DNA of 64,000 nt from Microbacterium sp. LKL04 (GCF_900102005.1 NZ_LT627736.1:2232001-2296000); one strand, 5' to 3'; positions 9,430 through 19,626 are shown, numbered from the stretch's first letter. The notes: generated by a model from the letters alone, not told the origin. Numbers and translations are program-made.

Positions 9430-10398
9430 TCACGACGCCAGATCGGCGGCGCAGGCGAAGCGGGACCGATACGCCGTCGGCGTCGTCCCCAGCACCCGCG
9501 AGAAGTTCTGCCGCAGCACCGCCGCAGAACCGAACCCGCACTCGTACGCGATCGCGTCGAGCCCGAGGTCGGTCTGCTCGAGCAGACGCTGCGCGTGCAG
9601 GATCCGCTGCCGGCCGAGCCACGCACCCGGTGTCGTGCCGTAGTCGGCCTTGAACCGCCGCGCGAACGTCCGTGGCGACATGTGCGCCTTCGCCGCGAGT
9701 TGATCGACCGACAGGTCCCGCCGCAGGTTCTCCAGCATCCAGTCCGTCACCGGTGTGAGCGACAGCGACGTCGACACGGGCAGCGGTGCCGCGATGAACT
9801 GCGCCTGCCCGCCGTCCCGCTGCGGCGGCACGACCATCCGGCGCGCGATCGTGTTGGCCGCCTCCGCCCCGAGCTCGATCCGCAGCAGGTGGAGGCACGC
9901 GTCGAGTCCCGCCGCCGTTCCCGCGCTCGTGATGATCCGATCAGACTGCACGTACAGCACGTTCGCGTCGACCTCGATGTCGGGGTACATGCTCGCCATC
10001 GTCTCGGCGTACCGCCAATGCGTCGTCGCGCGGCGACCGGACAGAACTCCGGATGCCGCGACCGCGAACGCCCCGCTGCACACCGTCAGCACCCAGGCCC
10101 CCCGCCCGACCGCCCGGCGGATGACGTCGATCACGCGCGGGTCGACGTTCGCCCACGCCTCTCGCGGAATCGGCGTGATGACGACGACGTCCGCCTCGTC
10201 GGCGAAGGCCAGACCCTCCGCGACGTTGATCGAGAACGCCAGGTTGCTCGGAACCGCACCGGGGTCGGGCGCCACGATGCGGAAGTCGAAGTTCGGGATG
10301 CCGTCGTCGCTGCGATCGAGCCCGAACGCCTCACAGGCGAGGCCGAACTCGAACGGGGCGAAACCGGGCTGCACGACGCAGGCGACGGTGCGGATCAT
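9430..10398 (-). CDS. GlxA-family transcriptional regulator (DJ-1/PfpI + AraC HTH)
   Basis: 322 aa. Residues 1-185 form a class I glutamine-amidotransferase-like (DJ-1/PfpI) sensor with a nucleophile-elbow-like Cys in [10 protein letters not shown]. Residues about 215-310 form an AraC/XylS double helix-turn-helix ([14 protein letters not shown] and [16 protein letters not shown]). The ATG at 10398 is preceded by GGAGGT, which overrules the longer frame to 10524. Family members regulate amino-acid, glycine-betaine or nitrogen catabolism; the effector is unknown here. Its 3' end borders the HAIR site, so the clpB promoter probably lies inside this gene. Confidence 0.85.
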   Translation of the reverse strand: MIRTVACVVQPGFAPFEFGLACEAFGLDRSDDGIPNFDFRIVAPDPGAVPSNLAFSINVAEGLAFADEADVVVITPIPREAWANVDPRVIDVIRRAVGRGAWVLTVCSGAFAVAASGVLSGRRATTHWRYAETMASMYPDIEVDANVLYVQSDRIITSAGTAAGLDACLHLLRIELGAEAANTIARRMVVPPQRDGGQAQFIAAPLPVSTSLSLTPVTDWMLENLRRDLSVDQLAAKAHMSPRTFARRFKADYGTTPGAWLGRQRILHAQRLLEQTDLGLDAIAYECGFGSAAVLRQNFSRVLGTTPTAYRSRFACAADLAS

Positions 10399-10498
10399 GG
10401 ACGACCTCCGGGAGACGTGAACCAGCGCAGGACGCACGCTGGCAGGATTCCTACGAACGGTGACGATACGGCCACTCGTGGCAGGATCAGGCCAAGCA

Positions 10499-10504
10499 TA
10501 GCCT
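10499..10504 (+). promoter_or_regulatory. Leaderless -10 element (TAGCCT) for the 44-aa ORF
   Basis: TAGCCT ends 7 nt before the ATG at 10512 with no ribosome-binding site between, as expected for a leaderless transcript. Confidence 0.4.
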
Positions 10505-10511
10505 TCCTGCC

Positions 10512-10646
10512 ATGATCGCCGCACTCCTCCTCATCCTGCTTCTGCTCATCGTCGTCGCCGGCGCCGTGATCGGCACACTCCACCTCGTCGCCGTCGACGG
10601 ATACCGCCGCGAGCCCTCTCGCACCGACCGCGCCCGGTGCCCCTGA
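10512..10646 (+). CDS. Small single-pass membrane protein (44 aa)
   Basis: 44 residues starting MIAALLLILLLLIVVAG: one N-terminal transmembrane helix followed by a short basic tail rich in Arg. Function unknown. Support comes from a leaderless-type -10 (TAGCCT) 7 nt upstream, a hydrophobic helix in the correct frame, and position between divergent and co-directional neighbours with room for a gene. It is shorter than most gene callers accept, so it could be spurious. Confidence 0.5.
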   Translation: MIAALLLILLLLIVVAGAVIGTLHLVAVDGYRREPSRTDRARCP

Positions 10647-10675
10647 CGCCCCTTCCCCGCGTCGGCGGACCGCCC

Positions 10676-10681
10676 TAGACT
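10676..10681 (+). promoter_or_regulatory. -10 element (TAGACT)
   Basis: TAGACT lies about 22 nt before the ATG at 10704 and upstream of GAGAGGA (10692-10698), giving a plausible promoter with a short leader. Confidence 0.35.
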
Positions 10682-10703
10682 CGGGGCCCCGCGAGAGGAC
10701 CCC

Positions 10704-11084
10704 ATGACCGAGCCCGTTCCGCCGTACACACCGCAGCCCTACCCCTACCCGCCGTCGACCGCCGCCCCGTCCGCCAGGAACCTGGCCCTCGTCGCCCTGA
10801 TCGTCGCCGCCGTGCCGGTCCTCCTGCAGGGCGTGTGGCCGGGGATCCAGATCCAGCTCTACCGCGCGATCTACGACCCCGCCGCGATCGGACTGGTGAA
10901 CGCCGTCTTCTCCCTGTTCATGTCAGCCGTCTCGGTCGCCGCCCTGGTCATGGGCATCATCGCGGCGCGGCGGGATGCCGGGGCTCGACTCCTCGGCGGC
11001 ATCGCGATCGGCATCGCCGGATCGACCCTTGTCGGTATCGTCCTCAGCCTCGCGTCCTCGACGATCGGCGGCCGATTCTTCTGA
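10704..11084 (+). CDS. Small multi-pass membrane protein with Pro/Tyr-rich N-terminus
   Basis: 126 aa. The cytoplasmic N-terminus is Pro/Tyr-rich (YTPQPYPYPP), followed by three to four hydrophobic segments (about 25-45, 65-87, 96-118). This layout is common in actinobacterial DUF4190-like membrane proteins, whose function is unknown. The RBS GAGAGGA is 5 nt before the ATG. No operon partner is evident. Confidence 0.7.
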   Translation: MTEPVPPYTPQPYPYPPSTAAPSARNLALVALIVAAVPVLLQGVWPGIQIQLYRAIYDPAAIGLVNAVFSLFMSAVSVAALVMGIIAARRDAGARLLGGIAIGIAGSTLVGIVLSLASSTIGGRFF

Positions 11085-11110
11085 CCGTCGGCCGGACACC
11101 GCGTGGCCGA

Positions 11111-11116
11111 TAGCCT
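11111..11116 (+). promoter_or_regulatory. Leaderless -10 element (TAGCCT)
   Basis: TAGCCT ends 6 nt before the ATG at 11123 with no RBS, matching a leaderless start. Confidence 0.45.
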
Positions 11117-11122
11117 GAGCCC

Positions 11123-11335
11123 ATGGAATTCGGATTCGCTGCCGTCGTCGTCGGGATCGTCGCTGCAAGCCTCCTCATCGCGCGCCGACGCGCGCGCCTC
11201 GACCGAGGCGTCACCGATGAAGAGGGCCACGGTGCCGCCGCTCGGCGCAGCGCCGACTCCGAGGCACGCATGGCGAAGGCGACGGCGACCTACGTCGACA
11301 ACCGCAACAACGCGGGCGGAGCGGGCGGCGTCTGA
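11123..11335 (+). CDS. Small membrane-anchored hypothetical protein (70 aa)
   Basis: 70 aa: a single N-terminal transmembrane helix (residues 3-20), then a basic stretch RRRARLDRG and a hydrophilic tail rich in Ala, Asn and Gly. No recognised domain. The start is supported by a leaderless-type promoter just upstream. It ends 6 bp before the convergent glycosyltransferase stop. Confidence 0.6.
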   Translation: MEFGFAAVVVGIVAASLLIARRRARLDRGVTDEEGHGAAARRSADSEARMAKATATYVDNRNNAGGAGGV

Positions 11336-11341
11336 CCCGGC

Positions 11342-12436
11342 TCAGCGCCGCGTGAGGTCCATCGCCGCTGCCAGCAGGATCTGCGCCGACCGGGCCCAGT
11401 CAAACGAGCGGATGTGGGCGGTCCCCGCCTCGACCAGAGCGTCCCGCACTCCCGGTTCGTCGAGCGAACGCACCGCGTCGGCCACAGCCGTCGGATCGAG
11501 CGGGTCGACGTACAGCGCGCCGTCGCCGGCGACCTCGCGGAAGATCTCCATGTCGGTCACGACGGCGGGCACCCCGAGTTCGAGAGCCTCCGCGACCGGC
11601 AGGCCGTAGCCCTCATCGAGACTCGTCGTCACGAGAGCGGCGTCATCGGCCAGGAGCGTCGCGTAGGCGGCATCCGTCACGCCGTCGTGGAAGACGACCG
11701 ACGCTCCCGCCGCCAGGGACGTCAGTTCGGCGCGCCGCTCGGGCGAGATACGCGACAGCAGGTGCAGGGTGTGGTCGGGCAGCTGCCGCATCGCGGTGAC
11801 GAGCGTCTCGACGTTCTTGTACGGCATGAACGAGCCCATGTACACGAGGTTCCGCACGGGACCCGCGCCGACGGCGGTGCCCTGCGGCAGCAGCTCGGCG
11901 AGTCGCTGCGGCGCGTTGGGGATCACGACGACCGGACGTTTCGTGAGCCGCACGCGCGCGAACTGCCGAGCGCTCGTCTCGCTGACCGTCGCGACGAGGT
12001 CGGCCGCGTTCAGCGTCCACCGCTGCGGCCAGTACGACAGGTGGAACAGCCGCCATCCGAGACGCACGTACCAGGGCAGTGCGCGCGGCGGCGTCCGGTG
12101 GCGGTAGTAGATCGTGTCGTGCAGCGTCAGGATGAGGCGGAACCGACGTCCCGCCGAGCCGATCGTCTGCATCGGCGAGAACAGCACGTCGGGTCGGTGC
12201 CGGTTCAGCAGCAGCGACGAGAACGGTTCCTTCACCGACGTCGGCGCGTGGATCTTCAGGGTGATCGCATCGGCCGGGAGGAAGGCCCGCTGCCGCTCGT
12301 CGTGGATCAGGTAGGTGACCTCGGTCCGGTGGGCGGACGCGGCATCCGACACCGCCTGTGCGAGCTCGGCCGAGTAGCGACTGATGCCGTCGTGGAAGTC
12401 CGTGCGGATGTAGCGCGCGTCGAAGAACAGCCGCAT
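11342..12436 (-). CDS. Glycosyltransferase family 4 protein (second gene of GT pair)
   Basis: 364 aa, GT-B fold. The acceptor half (1-185) begins MRLFFDARYI; the donor half has MGSFMPYKNVETLV and the GT4 signature TTSLDEGYGLPVAEALELG, whose Glu residues contact the nucleotide sugar. The ATG at 12436 is separated by 1 nt from the stop of the upstream glycosyltransferase, so the pair is co-transcribed. It probably adds a sugar (mannose-type is common in this subgroup) to a cell-envelope lipid or glycan; donor and acceptor are unknown. The in-frame extension to 12757 overlaps the neighbour and is rejected. Confidence 0.88.
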   Translation of the reverse strand: MRLFFDARYIRTDFHDGISRYSAELAQAVSDAASAHRTEVTYLIHDERQRAFLPADAITLKIHAPTSVKEPFSSLLLNRHRPDVLFSPMQTIGSAGRRFRLILTLHDTIYYRHRTPPRALPWYVRLGWRLFHLSYWPQRWTLNAADLVATVSETSARQFARVRLTKRPVVVIPNAPQRLAELLPQGTAVGAGPVRNLVYMGSFMPYKNVETLVTAMRQLPDHTLHLLSRISPERRAELTSLAAGASVVFHDGVTDAAYATLLADDAALVTTSLDEGYGLPVAEALELGVPAVVTDMEIFREVAGDGALYVDPLDPTAVADAVRSLDEPGVRDALVEAGTAHIRSFDWARSAQILLAAAMDLTRR

Positions 12437-12437
12437 G

Positions 12438-13637
12438 TCAGCCGTCGAGCGGTTCGCCGCGGTAGAGCTTCTCGAACGTGTCGAGCGTGCGCTCGATGTC
12501 GTGGATCTCGACACCGTCGAGCGAGGCCTGCTGCATCCGCGAGTAGTCGGCCTGGTCGGCGGTGAGCACGGTGCGGATCTTCTCGGCGAGCTCGTCCGAG
12601 TTGCCCGGCTCGAACAGGTAGCCGTTCTCGCCGTCGTGCACGAGGTGCGGCAGCGCGACGGCGTTCGCGGCGATGACCGGCAGACCCGAGGCCATGGCCT
12701 CCATCGTCGCGATCGACTGCAGCTCGGCCACCGATGCGATGACGAAGACGTCGGCACGGGTGTAGGCCGCGCGGAGCTCTTCCTCCGAGACCCGCCCGAG
12801 GAAGGTGACCCGGTCGGCGAGGCCGAGACGCTCGGTCACCTGTCCGAGGCTCTTGCGCTGGTCGCCGCCGCCGACGATCTCGAACTCGAGGTTCAGGTCG
12901 GGCAGCTTCGCGATCGCCTCGAGCGTGACCTCGACGTGCTTCTCGGTCGTGAGTCGTCCGACGAACAGCACCCGGCGACGGTTCTCGCGCGGCTCGAGGT
13001 TCGGCGTGTAGTTGCTCTTGCGGATGCCGCAGCTGATCGGGACGACCCCATGGATGTCGATCGTGTTCTCGAGGAACTCCGCCGCCTTGCGGGTGGGCGT
13101 CGTGACGGCGCGCGACATCTTGAAGGTGCGCTCCGCGTCGGCCCACGCGAGCTTGAGGAAGATGTCGTACAGGAACTTCGGCAGCAGCGTGAAGTCGAGG
13201 ATGTTGTCGGCCATGATGTGGTTCGTCGCCACGACCGGGATGCCGCGCTGGTTCGCGATGCGCGTCAGCGCGCGGCCAATCACGATGTGCGACTGGCTGT
13301 GGACGACATCGACGTCGACCTGGTCGAGGAGTCGGCGCGCGTAGTGCTTGCCCATCCACGGCAGGACGAAGCGCAGCCAGTCGTGCGGCCGATAGCGCCA
13401 CCCGGGCAGACGGTGGACCGTGAGCGGCTGCCCCTCGATCACCTCGGTGAAGACGCCGTGGTTGCGGTGCCCGACGCTCGGCGTGGCGACGTGCACGTGG
13501 TGGCCGCGCTCGGCGAGGCCGGCGGCGAGACGCTCGGTGAAGCGGGCTCCTCCGTTGACGTCGGGCGCGAACGTGTCGGCCGCGATCACGATGGTGAGGG
13601 GTCCGCGCTCGGGAGCGGGACCGTCCGGGGGCGTCAT
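12438..13637 (-). CDS. Glycosyltransferase family 4 protein (first gene of GT pair)
   Basis: 399 aa. The N-terminal half carries the glycine-rich turn typical of PimB/PimC-like GT4 enzymes (ADTFAPDVNGGARFTERLA); the C-terminal half has LFVGRLTTEKHVEVTLEAI and ASVAELQSIATMEAMASG, the donor-binding E-x7-E region. It is probably a cytosolic, membrane-associated transferase using UDP- or GDP-sugar in glycolipid or envelope polysaccharide synthesis. The ATG at 13637 sits in a normal position for the family; a longer frame to 14258 would run through the divergent gene at 13815. A TAGAAT hexamer (minus strand, 13729-13724) could be the operon -10. Confidence 0.88.
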   Translation of the reverse strand: MTPPDGPAPERGPLTIVIAADTFAPDVNGGARFTERLAAGLAERGHHVHVATPSVGHRNHGVFTEVIEGQPLTVHRLPGWRYRPHDWLRFVLPWMGKHYARRLLDQVDVDVVHSQSHIVIGRALTRIANQRGIPVVATNHIMADNILDFTLLPKFLYDIFLKLAWADAERTFKMSRAVTTPTRKAAEFLENTIDIHGVVPISCGIRKSNYTPNLEPRENRRRVLFVGRLTTEKHVEVTLEAIAKLPDLNLEFEIVGGGDQRKSLGQVTERLGLADRVTFLGRVSEEELRAAYTRADVFVIASVAELQSIATMEAMASGLPVIAANAVALPHLVHDGENGYLFEPGNSDELAEKIRTVLTADQADYSRMQQASLDGVEIHDIERTLDTFEKLYRGEPLDG

Positions 13638-13801
13638 GGTCACGGGGTACGGGCCAATCTGTGCGTCGGAGGCGAGGGGCTCTCGCCGGTGGGGCGCAGG
13701 GATGTGCGGGGCGCCGGGGCTCGATTCTAGCCCGCGAGCCGTTTCGGGCCCGCTGGGAGGTCGGCGCGCCCCGGGCTCAGGACCGTCGAAGGCGACCCCC
13801 C

Positions 13802-13807
13802 TACGCT
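13802..13807 (+). promoter_or_regulatory. Leaderless -10 element (TACGCT)
   Basis: TACGCT ends 7 nt before the ATG at 13815 and there is no RBS. Confidence 0.45.
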
Positions 13808-13814
13808 TGTCGGC

Positions 13815-14405
13815 ATGACCCGCATCTCCGCCCAGGCCGACCCCGCGCAGTGGGTTCCGATCACCGGCTCGTTCGGGTTCCGCGGACGCCGCGCCCGCAA
13901 GAAGGCGATCGGGATGCTGCTCGCCCAGGCGAACGCCGCCTTCGGTCGCGAGCAGCCCGGCAGCAAGGTCGCCGCGTGGGCGATGAGCCAGGCGATCCCC
14001 GCGCTGATGCGCCGCGCCGACGGACGCCTGCTGGCCTGGGTGTGGAAGGACGACCCCGAGCTCCTCGTCGCGATGGCTCAGGTGCAGGAGCTCACGCCGC
14101 AGCTGCGGACCATGCGCGCGAGCATGCCCATCGAGTACGACGACACCGTCTCGTTCACCGGTTCCCCATTGGGCGTCGGCGAGAAGCTCGAGATGCCCCT
14201 GCCGCCGAACCCGCGTCAGACGCCGTTCGCCTCGTACACCTGGGACACCGGCACCCACCTCGTCACCCTCACCGCCGTCATCTCCGACCGCGAGCGGTTC
14301 GGCACCGTCATCCCCGCCGTCGACGCGCTCGCGCGCTCGCTCCGCCTCGTGACCGACCTGACCGTCGGCGAGGGCCCCGGCACCCTCCGCATCGACCCCG
14401 CCTGA
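13815..14405 (+). CDS. Hypothetical protein, 196 aa
   Basis: 196 aa, soluble, with no signal peptide or membrane segment and no domain I recognise. It has a basic patch near the N-terminus (GRRARKKAIG) and a mixed alpha/beta pattern ending in repeated Leu/Val strands. The start is supported by a leaderless-type -10. It is transcribed away from the glycosyltransferase pair and converges on the DUF559-like gene. Codon use matches the neighbours, so it is probably a lineage-specific housekeeping protein. Confidence 0.75.
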   Translation: MTRISAQADPAQWVPITGSFGFRGRRARKKAIGMLLAQANAAFGREQPGSKVAAWAMSQAIPALMRRADGRLLAWVWKDDPELLVAMAQVQELTPQLRTMRASMPIEYDDTVSFTGSPLGVGEKLEMPLPPNPRQTPFASYTWDTGTHLVTLTAVISDRERFGTVIPAVDALARSLRLVTDLTVGEGPGTLRIDPA

Positions 14406-14435
14406 CCCCCGGCATCCGCTCGGCCGTCGTCAAGC

Positions 14436-14482
14436 CGTCGCAGATGGTCACTTTCGCCGCCGCTGCCCGACCATGTGCGACG
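14436..14482. repeat. Inverted repeat A near the 3' end of the DUF559-like gene
   Basis: A 14-bp arm at 14436-14449 (CGTCGCAGATGGTC) pairs with 14469-14482 (GACCATGTGCGACG), with one mismatch and a loop of about 19 nt. It overlaps the last codons and stop of the gene ending at 14448. A related element occurs at 15471-15516. It may act as a terminator or be a dispersed palindromic repeat. Confidence 0.55.
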
Positions 14483-15374
14483 TCTCGGCGCGCCAGCCCC
14501 GCGCGACCAGGGTGCTGCGCACGCGTTCCAGGATGGCTCGACGGGCGGGACCGCGATGCGAGCGGTTCACGCGGATGACGCGCCAGCCGGCGGCGGCGAG
14601 GTCGTCGAGGCGTTCGACGTCGCGCGCATACTGGCGGTCGTCGAGGCGGTGCTGCTGCCCGTCGTACTCGAGGACGACCTTCGTGGGCGCATGGACGAGG
14701 TCGCCGTATGCCAGGAACCGGCCGTGCGCATCCCGGATCTCGGCGTTCACCTCGAAGAGCGGCAGTCCCGCTTCTCGCGCGTCCAGTCGAAGGAATGTCT
14801 CGGCGACGGAATCCGTGCGGGGCTCTACAAGCGCGAGCGCACGTCGCAGTCGACGCACGCCGCGCGCCCCGTCCCGACCGCCGACTTCCGCCTCGAGAGC
14901 ATCGACGGTGAGCACGGGATCATGCCGACGGAGAAGAGAGTCCGCCGCGACCACGAGTTCACGGTCGGTGAGAAGGGATGCCGTTTGGCACCACGCGGCG
15001 GCCGGCTCGGCCACCGGCATCCCGCCGACGAACCGGACGCGTGCCTCCTGCGATTGGTGCCCACGCACGCCCGCCCCCCGAGCGCGCACGGTCGGCGGGA
15101 TCGCGGTCACGTCGAGAACGGCTCGGAGTCGGTCAGGAGCCCAACCACCCGCGAGCACGAGCGCCGTCGCGTGGGAGAAGTACTCTCGTGCCCGCAGCTT
15201 GGGCAGGTACCCGCACGCGAGCGCCACCACGTCGCTCGCCTGCTCGCGCGAGCGGACGCCGTAGAACGGTGCGGCCAACGACGGATGCCGCAAGCGACGG
15301 CGTGTGACACCGGCGTCGAGCGCGTGCCCCACCAGGAAGCGGTCGGGCAGCTCCGGGGGAAGGACGCTCGGCAT
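14448..15374 (-). CDS. AbiEi/DUF559-like protein with C-terminal endonuclease-type domain
   Basis: 308 aa. The N-terminal half looks like the winged-helix/AbiEi-type region found in many actinobacterial proteins of this layout. The C-terminal ~110 residues resemble the DUF559 (Vsr-like PD-(D/E)xK) fold: an acidic YGDLVHAPTKVVLEYDG strand pair followed by RVIRVNRSH. Such genes are abundant in Microbacteriaceae and are sometimes labelled type IV toxin-antitoxin or abortive-infection related, but no partner toxin lies next to it. Function is unproven. It is bracketed by two related palindromic elements (14436-14482 and 15471-15516). Confidence 0.7.
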   Translation of the reverse strand: MPSVLPPELPDRFLVGHALDAGVTRRRLRHPSLAAPFYGVRSREQASDVVALACGYLPKLRAREYFSHATALVLAGGWAPDRLRAVLDVTAIPPTVRARGAGVRGHQSQEARVRFVGGMPVAEPAAAWCQTASLLTDRELVVAADSLLRRHDPVLTVDALEAEVGGRDGARGVRRLRRALALVEPRTDSVAETFLRLDAREAGLPLFEVNAEIRDAHGRFLAYGDLVHAPTKVVLEYDGQQHRLDDRQYARDVERLDDLAAAGWRVIRVNRSHRGPARRAILERVRSTLVARGWRAETSHMVGQRRRK

Positions 15375-15470
15375 CCGACAACGATCCCGCTATCTCCGCT
15401 GTCGCCGACCCCGAACCCGCAGCCCTGTGTACGGCCCTCGCGCGGCGCACCTTCTGGAGAAGCCTCGAGA

Positions 15471-15516
15471 CGTCGCAGTTAGCCGCTTTCTCCCCCGCCG
15501 GGCGACCATCTGCGAC
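15471..15516. repeat. Inverted repeat B, related to repeat A
   Basis: GTCGCAG near 15472 pairs with CTGCGAC at 15510-15516. The downstream segment (CGACCAT.TGCGAC.TCTCGGCG) and the internal CTTTC block match repeat A about 1 kb away. It lies between the hspR stop and the DUF559-like gene, so it could terminate hspR transcription. Confidence 0.5.
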
Positions 15517-15549
15517 CTCTCGGCGGCGTCGCGCCGACGCGTCGCCGCG

Positions 15550-15984
15550 TCAGTCGGTCGGGGGATGCGGGCGGTAGAGCACCACGTCGGTCGCGCGGCG
15601 CACGCGCGTGCCCTGGCGGAGCGTGACGACCGAGCCGGTCGCGCCGGCGGCGAACACGCGGGCGCCGCGGCGGGCGGCGACCTCGTCGCGCAGGCGGCCC
15701 TGCAGTCCCGAGACCTCGCGGCGCAGCATCCGCACCTGGTTCTCGAGGTCGATGATGCGCGAGATGGCCGGCAGGCTCACGCCGTCGGCCGACATCTGCG
15801 CCACCTCGCGCAGCTGCGCGACGTGCCGGAGGGAGTACCGGCGCGACCCACCACGGGTGCGCGCCGGTACCACGAGTCCCAGCCGGTCGTACTGACGCAG
15901 CGTCTGCGGGTGCATGCCGGCGAGCTCAGCGGCCACCGCGATCGCCAGGATCGGGGCGTCTTCGTCGACCTGCTCGTTCGCCAT
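15550..15984 (-). CDS. hspR: HspR, MerR-family heat-shock repressor
   Basis: 144 aa. The MerR winged helix is at the N-terminus (AGMHPQTLRQYDRLGLVVPA, then GGSRRYS), followed by a coiled coil (LENQVRMLRREVSGLQ). HspR represses chaperone genes by binding HAIR repeats together with DnaK, giving feedback control. It is the last gene of dnaK-grpE-dnaJ-hspR. The ATG at 15984 has GAGGTGA upstream and lies just after the dnaJ stop; an in-frame GTG at 15993 overlaps that RBS. HAIR sites occur in front of dnaK and clpB in this window. Confidence 0.95.
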   Translation of the reverse strand: MANEQVDEDAPILAIAVAAELAGMHPQTLRQYDRLGLVVPARTRGGSRRYSLRHVAQLREVAQMSADGVSLPAISRIIDLENQVRMLRREVSGLQGRLRDEVAARRGARVFAAGATGSVVTLRQGTRVRRATDVVLYRPHPPTD

Positions 15985-15994
15985 GCGTCTCACC

Positions 15995-16978
15995 TCACTC
16001 GCGCGCCTTGGCCATCAGGTCGGCGCGGGGATTCTCCTTGGGTTCCAGCTCGTGGAAGCGCTCCAGCGCTTCGCGCGCGGCGGCATCGAGGTGCGTGGGG
16101 ACCGCGACCTGGACCTCGGCGAGCAGGTCGCCGGTGCCCTTCGCCGTCTGCACCCCGCGGCCCTTCACGCGCAGCACGCGCCCCGACGGGGTCCCCGGCG
16201 CGACGCGCAGCTTGACACTGTCGCCGCCGAGCGTCGGGACCTCGATGGTCGCACCCAGCGCCGCCTCCGTGAACGTGACGGGGACATGGATGCGGAGGTT
16301 CAGCCCTTCCCGCGTGAAGACGGGATGCGGGCGCACGCCGACCGTGAGGACGATGTCGCCCGCCTCCCCGCCGTCCGGCGAGGGACGGCCGCGACCGCGG
16401 AGCTTGATCTTCTGCCCGTCTGAGACCCCCGCGGGGATCTTGACCTTGATGGGCTTGCCGTCGTCGCCCTGGAGCGTGATGGTGTCGCCCTTCACGGCGG
16501 TCGTGAAGTCGAGCGTCGTGCGGGCGGTGACGTCGGCCCCGCGCTGCGGTCCGCCGAAGCCGCGGAAACCGCCGCTCGACTGCCCGAACCGACCGGAGCC
16601 GAAGCGTCCGCCGCTCTGCTGCCCGAACATCGCGAAGAGGTCGTCGAAGTCGGCCTGCTGGCCGCCCGCGCCACCCGGCTGGAACCGGCTGAACACGTCC
16701 TCGAACCCGCCGCTCGCCCCGGGCTGGAAGCGGGCGCTTCCGGACCCCATGGCGCGCAGCTGGTCGTACTCGGCTCGTTGCTCCTTGTCGCTGAGCACCG
16801 AGTACGCCTCGCTGACCTCTTTGAACTTCGCCTCGGCCGCGGGGTCCCCCGCGTTCGAGTCGGGGTGGTAGGTGCGCGCCAGCTTGCGGTACGTCTTCTT
16901 CAGGTCGGCATCGGAGACGTCCTTCGACACCCCGAGCACCTTGTAGAAGTCCTTGTCGAACCAATCCTGACTGGCCAT
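15995..16978 (-). CDS. dnaJ: DnaJ-family co-chaperone without zinc-finger (CbpA-like type II)
   Basis: 327 aa. The J-domain (about 10-75) contains the HPD motif in YHPDSN; a Gly/Phe-rich region follows (about 85-155); the two C-terminal beta-barrel substrate domains come next. The CxxCxGxG zinc-binding repeats of classic DnaJ are missing, so this is a type II (CbpA-like) J protein. It stimulates DnaK ATPase and delivers substrates. It lies 12 bp downstream of grpE in the HspR-controlled operon. A zinc-containing DnaJ, if the organism has one, must be elsewhere. Confidence 0.93.
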   Translation of the reverse strand: MASQDWFDKDFYKVLGVSKDVSDADLKKTYRKLARTYHPDSNAGDPAAEAKFKEVSEAYSVLSDKEQRAEYDQLRAMGSGSARFQPGASGGFEDVFSRFQPGGAGGQQADFDDLFAMFGQQSGGRFGSGRFGQSSGGFRGFGGPQRGADVTARTTLDFTTAVKGDTITLQGDDGKPIKVKIPAGVSDGQKIKLRGRGRPSPDGGEAGDIVLTVGVRPHPVFTREGLNLRIHVPVTFTEAALGATIEVPTLGGDSVKLRVAPGTPSGRVLRVKGRGVQTAKGTGDLLAEVQVAVPTHLDAAAREALERFHELEPKENPRADLMAKARE

Positions 16979-16990
16979 CAGCGCGCCTCC

Positions 16991-17581
16991 TTACTCGGCC
17001 GGAACGGCGACCACGACCTTCGCCGGACGCAGCTCGAGGTCACCGAGGCGGTAACCGACCTCTACGACCTCGAGGATCGTCGGCTCGGTCGTGCCGGGTG
17101 TGGGCGCCTGGAAGATCGCCTCGTGCTGCTGCGGGTCGAACGCGTCGCCCGCAGCGCCGTAGCGCTCCACTCCCAGGCGGGCGACGACCGCCCGCATCTT
17201 CTCGGCGATCGCGGCCAGCGCGCTGCCCTCGGCGAGGTCGCCGTGCTTCTCGGCACGATCGAGATCATCGAGCACGGGGAGCATCCCCTTGGCGACGGCG
17301 CCCTTGGCGCGCGCGAGCTCCACCTCGCGCTGCTCCTCGGTGCGGCGACGGTAGTTGGCGTACTCCGCCTGCACGCGCTTGAGGTCGAGGAGCAGGTCGT
17401 GCTCCTCCTCCGGCGCGTCCGCGACGGCGGCCTCGTCGGACTGGGCCGCGCCGAGGATGTCGTCGACCGTGAGCGCTTCCGGCTCCGTGTCGGCATCCTC
17501 GGCGGGCCGGGCCGACTCCTCGGCCGGGGTCGCGGCGACGTCGTCGCCCTCGTCCGGCTTCTCGAAGTCCTTGTCCGCCAT
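16991..17581 (-). CDS. grpE: GrpE nucleotide-exchange factor
   Basis: 196 aa. It has an acidic disordered N-terminus (about 1-55), a long helical dimerisation region (HDLLLDLKRVQAEYANYRRR), and the conserved C-terminal beta domain with VGYRLGDLELRPAKVVVAVP. It catalyses ADP release from DnaK. The start sits 2 bp after the dnaK stop, confirming translational coupling. The C-terminal FNPxxHEA-type signature appears as FDPQQHEAIF, as expected for GrpE. Confidence 0.95.
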   Translation of the reverse strand: MADKDFEKPDEGDDVAATPAEESARPAEDADTEPEALTVDDILGAAQSDEAAVADAPEEEHDLLLDLKRVQAEYANYRRRTEEQREVELARAKGAVAKGMLPVLDDLDRAEKHGDLAEGSALAAIAEKMRAVVARLGVERYGAAGDAFDPQQHEAIFQAPTPGTTEPTILEVVEVGYRLGDLELRPAKVVVAVPAE

Positions 17582-17583
17582 GC

Positions 17584-19551
<1,968 letters not shown>

Positions 19552-19560
19552 TCAAACCAA

Positions 19561-19581
19561 CTTGAGCCGACTCATATCAAG
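19561..19581. promoter_or_regulatory. HAIR operator 2 upstream of dnaK
   Basis: CTTGAGC-N7-TATCAAG; the left arm matches the HspR consensus at 6 of 7 positions and the right arm at 5 of 7. It lies 32 bp (arm to arm) from HAIR 1, so two HspR complexes could bind cooperatively. It is also close to the leaderless promoter of the divergent acetyltransferase. Confidence 0.7.
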
Positions 19582-19614
19582 TTTGCAGACTTCGGCGCCA
19601 CCCCGGTCGATCGT

Positions 19615-19620
19615 TAGCGT
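19615..19620 (+). promoter_or_regulatory. Leaderless -10 element (TAGCGT)
   Basis: TAGCGT ends 6 nt before the ATG at 19627 with no RBS. Upstream promoter DNA is shared with HAIR 2, so heat control of this gene is conceivable. Confidence 0.45.
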
Positions 19621-19626
19621 GGACGG

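Noticed and set aside
6591..9653. 1020-codon open frame antisense to clpB and the HNH gene
   Set aside because: It overlaps two clearly conserved genes on almost its full length; composition is Arg/Leu/His/Asp-rich without domains, as expected from high-GC frame shadows.
12438..14258. N-terminal extension of the glycosyltransferase to 14258
   Set aside because: The extra 200 residues have no homology pattern and lie opposite the gene at 13815; GT4 begins at the ATG at 13637.
14448..15374. Complete type IV toxin-antitoxin pair
   Set aside because: No AbiEii-like nucleotidyltransferase toxin is adjacent.
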